Part shown: positions 11,987 through 21,521 of the stretch, piece after piece | How the letters are laid out: every line of letters begins with the position of its first letter | Numbering within the stretch: position 1 is the first letter of the stretch | DNA from: Lingula anatina | Lineage: Eukaryota; Brachiopoda; Lingulata; Lingulida; Lingulidae | Assembly (NCBI RefSeq): GCF_001039355.2 | Contig: NW_019775536.1 | Coordinates: forward strand, 739,801 to 795,141 | Direction of reading: 5' to 3' | Length of the DNA stretch: 55,341 nucleotides | The notes under the pieces: model-generated | Database searches by the model: none | Told to the model about the DNA's origin: nothing | The model's input: only the letters and a program-made list of their open reading frames with translations | Program-made: the position numbers and the translations under genes

Positions 11987-12426
11987 GTAGAACAAAGTAT
12001 TCATTTGAATTATTTCTGAATGATTGTTTTACGCATATAGTAATGTTTTTTTCTTTTCTTTTTTTTATTTTTTTTTTAATTTCAAGAAATTTGACAGCTA
12101 CTTTTATTTTAATTTAATTTCCTGAAATTAAATTTAATGGTAATTAAACAGCAAGACTCTGTAGCACTTGAACACTTTGAAATAATAATGGCTTGAAATT
12201 TTATAGTTATGTTATGGATAATTTTTTCAATATTTTTAAGAATAATTTGTATTACACAGTGTATTTCTTTTAATTTGGATGCTTTTAGACCAAAACAGTA
12301 CAATGTGGTGTCTTTGATGTGTTACACAGTGTTTCCAATAACCTGTGTGATCCTGAAGACAAGTGTATTTGTTTATAAGATTTTCTTAGAAACACATACA
12401 GTAATTATCCTATATGTTCCTTTTTA

Positions 12427-12427
12427 N
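12427..12427. other. Single-N contig join inside RNASEH2B
   Basis: Lone N. To its left is intron 3 of haplotype B; to its right is intron sequence upstream of a late exon. Exon 4 (haplotype B) and at least one following exon are absent. Confidence 0.8.
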
Positions 12428-12527
12428 TGGTCTTAACCAGCTGTATCATATGTGTGACATGCGAGGTACAGTTGTAGTTTTTTTATATACGTATATGTGT
12501 GTCAAGTGTCAAAATTGAAAATAATCT

Positions 12528-12641
12528 AGGCAGATTTTAAATCTCATCTCGGAGGGTTTACAATTCGCCTTGGCTAGATGAAAACCTTGTTTAGGAGAGA
12601 CTGCAATTTGAATCTCGCCTAGGTGGATTTAAAATCTGCCT
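12528..12641. repeat. Short fold-back repeat in an RNASEH2B intron
   Basis: Arms AGGCAGATTTTAAATCT (12528-12544) and GGATTTAAAATCTGCCT (12625-12641) are inverted repeats matching at 16 of 17 positions, separated by 80 bp that include further AATCTC-type motifs. A small MITE or fold-back relic is likely; no target duplication was identified. Confidence 0.55.
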
Positions 12642-12947
12642 GGAATTCAGTCTTGCTTATAATATATATATGAAATAAGCTAGCCAGATGTTCTTATTTT
12701 AGACAAAACACAAAATTACCAAAGAAGGGAATTAAAGGTTGATATTTTGATAACAATTCTTTATTCTCTTCTCTAATTAGCATTAAATTTAGTCACTAAA
12801 AATAATATTTTTTATAATTGATGTTTGCTATCATTCATTGTATTTAATTTGATATTGCTGTTGTTTATTAACATTAGGGATTGCATACATCACCACAGCA
12901 GTGCATTGGGTTTTTGGTTTGGTTTATATGACAAATCCTTTTTTTAG

Positions 12948-15433
12948 GTGATGATGATTTTAAGGCCTATAAATATTCACAAGACAAAACATTGTCATGG
13001 TTACAGGCTAAGGTAAGGATTGATGGGACATTTGATGTTCAAAGATGAGACATAGATTTAAGATGGACTGAAAAATACTCTTTACCAATACTGTATTATT
13101 ATATATTAAAAACCTACTGTTGCAGTAACAGTTTAAATGTTTTCCTCATAGATTTGATCATGCAAATCTGACATGAACTCCTCTTAATAATATTTTTTCT
13201 CACCAGGTGGAGCAGTTAGCAGATGAACTTGAAAAGCGTAAGGTCCATGTTGCTGGTGGTGCTGTAGTTGCGACTTATGTAAAAAGCAAGAAAGATGACA
13301 ACACAAAGAGAGGTATCCAAGTATTTACCAGTCTGTTGATTTATACAGCTGTTTTTTCAATCAATCAAGTACGGATATTCAAATTTTAACCAAGATGTTT
13401 AATTTCGATTGTTAATTGAGTTTTACTTTAATCGAAACAGAATTGTTGCCTTTTGTTTTGAAAATTATATTTTGTTTTTAAACAAAGTGACTACTTTATT
13501 TATTGTACAGCATGGTTCTTTTTTTTCTTATCCGAATTGTAGAAGTTACAAGAGATAAGAAGATATAAATGACTATTTTTGCTCCAAGTTCGTAAATTTT
13601 TTTTTTTTCCGGTTAGGTGTCATTTATATGTGTCCCTAAAATTGTCTTTAATTTTTATATTGAAATTCCAGATGATTACCTCAGGTTTGCTTGTGGCATT
13701 GTCTCAGATTATCTGCCTCTAGAGCTGGGTAAAGATCTGAAAACTCATCTGAAGTAAGTTCATGTTTTAATGTCTAAAAACTTTTTAACTGTTTGTACTG
13801 GTATGCTTATACTATGTATTTGTACACAGAAAATTGGTGTCTAGTACAAAATGTTCTTATAATAATCTACTTATTTTCATTAGAGGTTTTGCATAAGTCC
13901 ATGAAAATATTTGTAAGTTGTTAGGCTTACATTTGTCATTGTAATGTAATATTTGATGAACTTTGGTGTGATAAAAGCTCACAGATATAATCAGGTATTT
14001 TATTTTTACAAGAAGTTTCAAAGTAAAGCTGTCTTATTATTGACCTAACCTTTTGCCAGCAGTTTTAAAGGCAGATTTTTTATCTGAAAAAGTGGGCCTC
14101 TTTTTACACCCAATTTGACCGAATTTCAAAAGTGGCATTAAACCTAGATCAAATTTTGATTTTGAATCGCAGTTTCTCTCCAAAAAAGCAGTTTTTTAAA
14201 CCCACCCATCAACCCTCGAACCCACTCAGCCTACTGGCCTGTAAACAATTTAAGTTTAAAGGTATATGTATAGTACCCCGGTACATGTGTAATGAGTTGC
14301 TTTAAGTGTATTCACTGCACCCTTTCTGCCTAGGGCCCAATAAAGAATAATTAGAGTTTCAAGGTGATCAGTTATTTTAAGTCTGTTGTACTTATTAAAT
14401 GAGTTTGTACATTTCCATGTACATATCAATGTACATTTCTGTGTACATTTCAGTATACATTTCTGTGTACGTTTCTGTGTACATTTCTGCGTACATTTCT
14501 GTGTATGTTTCAGTATACCAGAACCCAGCCCTGTCAAGTCCAGTCCAAGCAGTGAACCCCCAGCAAAGGTCAGGCATTTCAAACAAACTCACACATACAT
14601 ACAGTGGTACATGCACACATACTTGCACACTCACACACACAAACGTATACAGACATGCATACACACACACATACATCCACACTACCAGGCTCACACATGC
14701 ACATGAATTGCTCTTGTGGCCAACTCGGACTTCTCCAATTTAGTTGATTGAAATGAGCATTGCATTAAGAGAAGAAAAATTTACTTTCATATAATTGCTG
14801 TGTAGCTCTTTTGGCTAAATGCAATTTGGAAGAATAAATGAAAAAGTTTATATAAGATGAAGAAAACGTAAAGCATTGAGAAAGAATTGTTATGTTATCA
14901 TTTATTAATTCATTTTTCAACACTTAGAAAGTGAGGCTGAATGGAGATGTTACCCCTAGTGAAGACTACAGCAAAGCAGTAGATGGGGAATCTAAACAAA
15001 AGGTTGGTTCTTTTGTAAGTTTTGTGTCTTTCATTTCTTTATTTTCATTTTATGATAACTTCATTTATATGTTATATATTATTACTATTATAATTATCTT
15101 TTTGCTTTCAAGAAAGCGTAATTTGGTTTAAGTGGGCAGGTTAAATGTGTGTGTGTGTGTGTGCGCGCGCACATGCACAGGCATGCAATTTAAGAGTGTA
15201 GGGTGCATGGTTTGGTTGTTTCTCACCAAGATTAATCCAGCCAAAATGTGTTTAGAAAGACTTCTAGAATAGCACTAAACGGTTATTTATCTCATTTATA
15301 CAGAATGTAATTTTCTGTTAATTGTTTTTTGTAGGAGGTCAAATTGACAGCCAAACAGAAGCAATTAAGCAAAGTAGACAAGACCGGGATGAAGAGCATA
15401 TCAAGCTTTTTCTCACCAAAGACTAAGAAGTAA
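12948..15433 (+). CDS. RNASEH2B: Ribonuclease H2 subunit B, 3' exons to stop
   Basis: Exons 12948-13012, 13207-13312, 13672-13753, 14514-14568, 14928-15002 and 15335-15433 join in phase. They encode the winged-helix and tail: DDDFKAYKYSQDKTLSWLQAK and VEQLADELEKRKVHV (human KKYYKYSKEKTLKWLEKKV), then DDYLRFACGIVSDYLP (human EDYIRYAHGLISDYIP), a Pro/Ser-rich linker, SEDYSK, and a final exon with LSKVDKTGMKSISSFFSPK. MKSISSFF matches the C-terminal PCNA-interacting (PIP) box of the human protein (MKSIDTFF), which recruits RNase H2 to replication and repair sites. The first exon here starts in phase 1 while exon 4 at 5585-5658 ends in phase 0, so the missing exon or exons must total 3n+1 bases; in human this part is about 45-50 residues. 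The TAA is at 15431-15433 and a possible poly(A) signal at 15745. Confidence 0.92.
14055..14242 (+). repeat. Dispersed 170-190-bp repeat (GTGGGCCTTTT family), copy 1
   Basis: Shares GCCAGCA-TTTTAAA near the left end and TCTGAAAAAGTGGGCCT with copies at 27969-28126 and 32842-33011. This copy is the most diverged and sits in an RNASEH2B intron. The family ends are short inverted repeats (best seen in the third copy), so it is probably a MITE. Confidence 0.5.
14407..14513 (+). repeat. 12-bp minisatellite forming an RNASEH2B splice acceptor
   Basis: About nine tandem units of the form GTACATTTCTGT with variants such as GTACATTTCAGT and GTATGTTTCAGT. The last unit supplies the TTTCAG acceptor of the exon at 14514. 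An earlier unit has the same TTTCAG|TATAC at 14451-14453, exactly 60 bp upstream; use of it would add 20 in-frame codons without a stop. Confidence 0.8.
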
Positions 15434-15883
15434 AAGCACAACTTTCTAAAATATGTGAGATAAAAAGCAAACTTAAAGATGTTGCTGCCCACAGTTTCTG
15501 GTAGCTTCAGAAAATGAAAGCACATCTTACCAAAAAGAAAAAAGAAAACAAAGTACAACTTAAAGACGTTGTGGCAAGTTGTTGCGGCGCCCATATTCCT
15601 TTGACGGTGCGGCGGGTAAACGTAGCAGCTATGAGGACGAACTGAGGAAGATGATCAGCATTTTGGAACAAGTCGGAAAGGCTGAGGACAATTAACTAAA
15701 TTCTTCAGTTTGCTTTATCTGTCACTGTCTCCTACTAGCGGTAAAATAAATAGATAAAAGAAAAAGATGTATGGAATTAACAGGTGATCTTTCACCAAAA
15801 TAAGAATGATAAAATTTTCTTAAAAGATGAAAATACAACTGTTACATTTGTTATACATTGACAACATTATGTCTTGACACTTA
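15434..15883 (+). other. RNASEH2B 3' UTR and flank
   Basis: Contains an imperfect internal repeat (an ACTTAAAGATGTTG-like motif at about 15470 and again near 15558), a GC-richer 43-codon open frame at 15564-15695, and AATAAA at 15745. Confidence 0.5.
15564..15695 (+). other. Orphan 43-codon open frame in the 3' UTR
   Basis: Bounded upstream by an in-frame TAA, so it has no own ATG start; the frame ends at TAA 15693-15695. It encodes a protein-like, charged sequence including YEDELRKMISILEQVGKAED, and is markedly GC-richer than its surroundings. It could be the last exon of another transcript, a fossil exon, or chance. I do not recognise it. Confidence 0.2.
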
Positions 15884-16109
15884 CACCCCATTTCCATAGA
15901 TTTTTAGATCGATCTATCCCTGTGGGGAGTCTCACTAGATTACTGTCAGCTTGGCCGGCTTAAGCGTCTGTCCCGCCTACTAAAAGCTGTAAGGGGGTAA
16001 TTAACTATGGTGCCCGCTCGGCTGACTGCAATTAAGCGTGAACCCCCAGGGAGTTAGGTCGATCTAAATCTTAATCTTTAGATCGATCTAAATCTCTGGG
16101 AAAGCACCC
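15884..16109 (-). mobile_element. Harbinger-like MITE, copy 3
   Basis: A 226-bp copy flanked by TTA at 15881-15883 and 16110-16112, with CACCCCATTTCCA and GGGTGCTTTCCCA (reverse-complemented) ends. The internal GTAAGGGGGTAATTAAC block is shared by all copies. Confidence 0.8.
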
Positions 16110-16112
16110 TTA

Positions 16113-16304
16113 ATGGTCGCGGTGCCTAGGAACGTTGAAGAAATGGCAGTTGCTTTATTTTCATTAACATTCTTTTGCCTCTGTGCAGGAGAAAGAGGAG
16201 ATGGGGTTTTGGGATTGACATTGTTTGATTTAATTGGGGAAAATATTTTGGCTAAAAGTTTATTGAAGAAGTTGCTGCGCGACGGGGAAGATACCGCTGT
16301 GTGA
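16113..16304 (+). other. 63-codon open frame with a signal-like N-terminus
   Basis: The frame starts at the ATG right after the MITE target site (16113) or at the ATG at 16143. From the second start it opens with MAVALFSLTFFCLCAG, which looks like a secretion signal, followed by an amphipathic stretch and the end EDTAV. An antisense frame of similar length covers it. It reappears at 16829-17020 only because of the contig overlap, so repetition is not conservation evidence. A small secreted peptide is possible but unproven. Confidence 0.2.
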
Positions 16305-16634
16305 ATTACGTGTACAGTGGAATATTTATATGTTTTTAAATATTGGAATATTCTCAATGGTTTCTTTTGAAACTGCCCCTGGAGGCATTTTATTTACATA
16401 ATAGAAAATGAATAAATAAATAATGACGCCCGTCGTGTATAGAACCCCAGTTAATTCATATATATATATATATGTGTTATGTTCGCTCCACCGCTACTGG
16501 GGAAAGAAGCGAAAAAGATTTAAATTAGTTAAAAGAAAAATCCATGTACAACCTTCAAAAGGATGTATGGCTACAGCGTTAAAGTTTTTCATGTTTGTCC
16601 CCCGTTTTCGCTGTGTTTGCGCAGTGGAGTAATC

Positions 16635-16635
16635 N
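16635..16635. other. Single-N contig join
   Basis: Separates two copies of the same 715-bp sequence. The right contig begins inside the MITE, suggesting the assembler broke at this repeat. Confidence 0.8.
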
Positions 16636-16825
16636 CTGTGGGGAGTCTCACTGGATTACTGTCAGCTTGGCCGGCTTAAGCGTCTGTCCCGCCTACTAAA
16701 AGCTGTAAGGGGGTAATTAACTATGGTGCCCGCTCGGCTGACTGCAATTAAGCGTGAACCCCCAGGGAGTTAGGTCGATCTAAATCTTAATCTTTAGATC
16801 GATCTAAATCTCTGGGAAAGCACCC
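16636..16825 (-). mobile_element. Harbinger-like MITE, copy 4 (truncated duplicate of copy 3)
   Basis: The same element as copy 3 seen again in the overlapping contig, missing its left end at the N; the right TTA is at 16826-16828. Not an independent insertion. Confidence 0.75.
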
Positions 16826-17458
16826 TTAATGGTCGCGGTGCCTAGGAACGTTGAAGAAATGGCAGTTGCTTTATTTTCATTAACATTCTTTTGCCTCTGT
16901 GCAGGAGAAAGAGGAGATGGGGTTTTGGGATTGACATTGTTTGATTTAATTGGGGAAAATATTTTGGCTAAAAGTTTATTGAAGAAGTTGCTGCGCGACG
17001 GGGAAGATACCGCTGTGTGAATTACGTGTACAGTGGAATATTTATATGTTTTTAAATATTGGAATATTCTCAATGGTTTCTTTTGAAACTGCCCCTGGAG
17101 GCATTTTATTTACATAATAGAAAATGAATAAATAAATAATGACGCCCGTCGTGTATAGAACCCCAGTTAATTCATATATATATATATATGTGTTATGTTC
17201 GCTCCACCGCTACTGGGGAAAGAAGCGAAAAAGATTTAAATTAGTTAAAAGAAAAATCCATGTACAACCTTCAAAAGGATGTATGGCTACAGCGTTAAAG
17301 TTTTTCATGTTTGTCCCCCGTTTTCGCTGTGTTTGCGCAGTGGAGTAATCTGAATTTTTGTATAATTCTCAACGGGCAGCTGATGCAACAAGAGCATGGG
17401 TGTGGTTTTCATGCTGTGGATATATGGGGTTCAACTGAAATGCTACACTAGCTCGCCG

Positions 17459-18988
17459 TTACACCGTCTTTGCTCTATTAATGTCATCCTCAGAGTAGAC
17501 GTGCTTTGTTCCGATGAGACTAGACTTTCCTCCTACTGGCAACGATGGAAGAAAGCCCCCATGAGAACTTGGGCTTCCACCAGTTACTGTGAGACTTGTC
17601 CTGGGAGTCGAGAGCGGGGATAAGTGGGTTTTGCTCATTCGCTTCTCCCCTCTCAGCGGCAATGTCGGATCCTCTGTGTAGGAAGAGTGAGAACCGTTGG
17701 CTAACTGTACTGAAATTTGAGGTCTTTTGGTCGTGTGCGACCTATTAACTTGTGTGGATTGTTCAGTTCGATAACTCGGTGGAACTGGCCGTTGTAAATA
17801 CGGCGCCTGTGACGTCATGAGAGGATTGAGTGACGTCACCGTTGAAGAGGGTGACGTCATCAAAGGATTGAGGGATGACGGAGAATGTTTTTGCAGTGAA
17901 GTCGGTTGAGCATTGTGGTTGTAATTTGGAAAGACCCGGAGCGGAGATAATTGAGATTGTTTTGGGGGAGACCCCGTGGGTCGGATGTCCAGAGGCGGAA
18001 GTGAGCGTCTCCGGGGACTCTTGTCTTCCGGTGGCATTAAATATCTCGGAGACTCGACAAAGCCTTGATTACTATATTCCAATTCGTCATTATGTATAAG
18101 ATTTGCTTTGTCGTTATACTTAAATGTGTCCATTTCGTATTGTTCGTCCTGCCGTGGTTCACCACGGTTTGGTCTTTTCTTGTGTTTTCTCCCGCCAATT
18201 TTTCCACGCTTTGGGTTCGTGTGAGTTTCTTGATTGTCTGCGCGGTTAAATACGTCGTCGTTAAGTTGAGTCAAGTGGTCTATTAATTCATCGCTGTTAA
18301 TACTAGATCTGGACCCTTTACTATGTAAACTTATTTTGTCTAGTCGAAGACTCGACGTCGACGCTCGAGAATCTCTTTTTTGTCCGACTTTCTTTGGGGC
18401 CGGTTTTGGTTGAAGGAGCCGCGTTAAGCCGTCTGTGTCCTGTACTGTAGAGGTATCCGCTTTCCCGTCAGTGACAAGTACACGGCAACACTCTTCATGT
18501 CCCAGACTGTAGGCAACAGCAAGAGGGGTCCTACCCTCAAAATCTGTAATATTGACGTTGATAGCGCGCTTGGAATGAGCCGAGTTCACCAACACACGTA
18601 TTACAGGACACAAGCCATTCTCAGCAGCAAAATGGAGGGCAGATTTCCCGTTATTATCCTGTATGTTAGTATCACACGCCCCAGTTCGAATGAGGAGGCG
18701 GGTGATGTTTTCCCGCCCTTCCTCCATGGCGGAATACATCAGCGCCGTCTTCCCGCTGCGGTCTCGCACATTTACGTCAGCGCCTGAATTAATGAGCATG
18801 CGCGCGATGTGAGACCTGACGTCGCCTTTCTCCAGGAAGATTGCACGTATTAAAGGCGTACATCCGTCGACGTCTTTAAAGTTAACATCGATGTCAGACT
18901 CTAACAGGGAGGTGAGCGCTCGCAGCTTGCCGTGTATGACGGCGCGGAGTAGCGCTTTACCTGGGTCCGGGGAAGCGACGTCACTCAT
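17459..18988 (-). CDS. Ankyrin-repeat protein, ANKRD34-like (allele 1)
   Basis: A 509-residue intronless ORF. Residues about 8-195 form five ankyrin repeats with the usual turns and helices (DGCTPLIRAIFLEKGD, INSGADVNVRDRSGKTALMYSA, NGKSALHFAAENG, EGRTPLAVAYSLGHEECCRVLV). The rest is predicted disordered: Ser/Pro-rich, with a basic cluster GRKHKKRPNRGEPR, a phosphosite-like SPRRRSLPPL and a duplicated SLNPLMTS. The single-exon layout, repeats at the very N-terminus and a basic, Ser-rich tail with GFLPSLP resemble the ANKRD34 family, whose biochemical role is poorly known; assignment is from memory of that family and is moderate. The ATG complementing 18986-18988 is followed at once by the repeats. 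A reverse TTTTCAG acceptor near 19340 hints at an upstream non-coding exon. Plus-strand frames over it are shadows. Confidence 0.8.
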   Translation of the reverse strand: MSDVASPDPGKALLRAVIHGKLRALTSLLESDIDVNFKDVDGCTPLIRAIFLEKGDVRSHIARMLINSGADVNVRDRSGKTALMYSAMEEGRENITRLLIRTGACDTNIQDNNGKSALHFAAENGLCPVIRVLVNSAHSKRAINVNITDFEGRTPLAVAYSLGHEECCRVLVTDGKADTSTVQDTDGLTRLLQPKPAPKKVGQKRDSRASTSSLRLDKISLHSKGSRSSINSDELIDHLTQLNDDVFNRADNQETHTNPKRGKIGGRKHKKRPNRGEPRQDEQYEMDTFKYNDKANLIHNDELEYSNQGFVESPRYLMPPEDKSPRRRSLPPLDIRPTGSPPKQSQLSPLRVFPNYNHNAQPTSLQKHSPSSLNPLMTSPSSTVTSLNPLMTSQAPYLQRPVPPSYRTEQSTQVNRSHTTKRPQISVQLANGSHSSYTEDPTLPLRGEKRMSKTHLSPLSTPRTSLTVTGGSPSSHGGFLPSLPVGGKSSLIGTKHVYSEDDINRAKTV

Positions 18989-20805
18989 GGCCGAACATTA
19001 CAAACTTTGGTGGCTGCGGTGGGATGTCCCTGCGTGGTGGCAGCGACAGAAGGCATTTGTTTGGAAAATAAATGCTCTGCTCACGTTCCAGCAAAACAAG
19101 TCTCCATATCTGATGACTTATATTAAAAATGTTTCATAATACCATCGAGGTGTAGTTATTCACTGCGATAGTGCACGATAACATTCCCGTGTCTCTGGCA
19201 GAAAGCCACATCCGACAATGTTCATGTTGTAAGAGGTCAGCCCTCCCTAGATTAACACAAGTACGTTCTGCTTTGATTGTGAACCCGTACCGGTACGTCT
19301 TTTGATCTCCCCTTGCTGTGCAGTTTGCCTCAAAACCTGAAAAGGAAAGAAATATCTGTTTATTGACCTTTGTGACATAACATGTTCAGAAAATACAAAG
19401 TAGCTTATGGACACTTAATAACTACCAGCAGTATTCATTTATCATAGGTAGTAGCAGGGGTTGGTTACCTACCACCACAACCCCCATTATTTTCGGCCAT
19501 GTCAGTGATAATTAAGCGTTCAAAGTATAGTGGCTTTAGAAAATACCTCTCCTTTTTTTTTTTTCTCTCTTTACACCTTATTTCAGCCCACTTACGCCAC
19601 GCATACCGAATCTGTATGAACGTGATGGAGGGCCGATTTCCACCGTTTCCACTGAACACTTAGCCATACCTGGGTCTCAACCGAACTTGGCTAAAGCCGT
19701 CTCAGGTCAGATTATCTTGTAGTGGTTGGAGTACCTACACGTACCCCTGTACCACTATGTAATATCACTGCCACGTTCAAACCAGCGAAATATTAAGATT
19801 AAAGTCGTGAAAACGAAATGGAATCAACTGGAATGCTCCCTTACCTTACACTATAAAGACAACTGTCCTTAATAAGTCAAACACTGGGACTAAGGACGCT
19901 TTAAGTTGCACAGTGATAGCTTTACCAACGCATAAATCAACTTAACTTCGAATCTCTCACTTGAAAATCAGCACACACAGTTTAGGAATGTCAACAAAGG
20001 ACACCAAAGAGCGGCTTTGTGTTGGGTATAAACAGAAACGCCGTTGTTGTTTTCAGTCTCTTTATATTGTGTTGAACCTCAGGGCGCAGTTTTACCACGT
20101 TTACCCAGTAACCCCTCCACAATACGGTCTTTTGTATGGGCCTTGTGTACAGAGAGCGTTATGGCATCACTGACTACGCCTTGTGATTAGGCAAGGTGCG
20201 TGAAAGTCTCTTAATTCGGTAAGGCACCTTTATGGATATCGTGTGCGCTGAGGATACACTGTACATAAATAAAGGATTATGTCATAAGTACCCGCACGGT
20301 TCATATTCACAAACACATTTTAGGGTTTTGTACCGGTTATCCCAGTCTAAAGTGCTCACTATGTAACAGCTAGTGAATGTAACTCAGTAAGAAAGCGCTA
20401 GTAAGTTTGGAAACAATGCCACCGTCATAGCTCTTCCCTAAACACATAAAAATAATAAAATAATTAAATAAATAAATAAATAATGTTGGTAAGGCACAAA
20501 ACTGCAGTGATTATCCCAAATAAGTTTCTCTTATTAAATTAGTAAAATCACCAGTAAATTATAAAGTTTCATTTGGGGGAACACTATCTATTCAAAATTT
20601 CACTTAGTATAACAGTATATAACATCGCCTTACGTTACAAAAACAAATGGTCATATGTTAAGGTTCTATCCAAGGTGTTAGTATTATCCCGACCGTCAAA
20701 AACACATGCAATAATAATAATGATAATAATAATAATAATAATAATAATATCATTCAAGTAAATCAGTTTGATTCTTTAATGATATAATCACAGACACTTA
20801 AAAAT
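18989..20805 (-). other. Upstream region of ankyrin gene, allele 1
   Basis: No coding sequence conserved in frame with the second allele. It holds a likely minus-strand 5' UTR exon border near 19340, poly-T and (AAT)n tracts (about 20708-20750), and AT-rich DNA. It matches 23052-25150. Confidence 0.5.
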
Positions 20806-21254
20806 AGCTAAAACAAGACTTGGACCTAAATAGAGAAGGACAAGTAACGCGGAGAAAGATCAAAGTATAATCGGCTTAGCGCGAGCTCTTCGCGAAACGA
20901 TGTGCGTTCGGATCACGTGACCTCCCGTACAGGTAGCGAGCATATCGCGGCTGTTGATGACTTTTTGTGTCATTTGGACAGGTAGCTGGTGATAACGCGA
21001 GGAAAACGTTCGGGTGGATGAGTCAAGACACTTATAGAGATAAAATGTAAGTACAATTTCTTTTGCTATTTTGGATGCTAGATGAGAATAAGGTATGTTT
21101 GTTCATGGAGGAATTCAAAATGCCCAATATGGTGAAGGCAATCGTGTTTGTTGCCGTAAAATGAGTGTTTAAAATTGTACAACTGCGGTGTCGAATACTT
21201 GTCTTTAGCTATGATCCGATAGAAAAATATTTCTAGTCTCGAAACTTTACCTCT
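20806..21254. other. CpG-containing segment, possible first exon
   Basis: This stretch has no counterpart in the other allele. It is richer in CpG than its surroundings (GCGCGAGC, TTCGCGAAACG, CACGTGACC near 20880-20925) and ends in a good plus-strand donor, AAAAT|GTAAGTAC near 21047. It may be a promoter with a non-coding first exon on the plus strand, or the divergent promoter of the ankyrin gene. No ORF. Confidence 0.3.
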
Positions 21255-21255
21255 N
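21255..21255. other. Single-N contig join
   Basis: The sequence to the right restarts at the equivalent of 17193. Confidence 0.8.
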
Positions 21256-21521
21256 TTATGTTCGCTCCACCGCTACTGGGGAAAGAAGCGAAAAAGATTT
21301 AAATTAGTTAAAAGAAAAATCCATGTACAACCTTCAAAAGGATGTATGGCTACAGCGTTAAAGTTTTTCATGTTTGTCCCCCGTTTTCGCTGTGTTTGCG
21401 CAGTGGAGTAATCCGAATTTTTGTATAATCCTCAACGGGCAGCTGATGCAACAAGAGCATGGGTGTGGTTTTCATGCTGTGGATATATGGGGTTCAACTG
21501 AAATGCTACACTGGCTCGCCG

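Larger units (their letters stand above)
5853..12426. repeat. Second (allelic) version of about 61-5595
   Basis: The order of all landmarks is the same as in 61-5595: terminal exons of the unknown gene, their 3' region, then RNASEH2B exons 1-3. Most differences are single substitutions and microsatellite indels. Large differences are a 1.6-kb insertion at 8213-9804, a roughly 70-bp insertion at 6471-6539, and absence of MITE copy 1 and its right flank. Both ends abut single Ns. I infer the other haplotype; a true tandem duplication is less likely because both ends coincide with contig joins. Confidence 0.75.
15920..17350. repeat. Near-exact 715-bp contig overlap, present twice
   Basis: 15920-16634 and 16636-17350 are virtually identical at an offset of 716 bases, separated by one N at 16635. 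I noticed one substitution near the left end (CTAGATT versus CTGGATT). Such identity with an N between is best explained as two contigs overlapping without being merged. All features inside, including the MITE end and the small frame at 16113, are therefore counted twice. Confidence 0.85.

Noticed and set aside
14256-14743. Several 100-codon frames on both strands
   Set aside because: They are translations of the 12-bp minisatellite and CA-rich repeats.
17875-18787. Plus-strand frames over the ankyrin gene (and again near 21938-22850)
   Set aside because: Shadows of the minus-strand 509-codon gene; same positions in both alleles.
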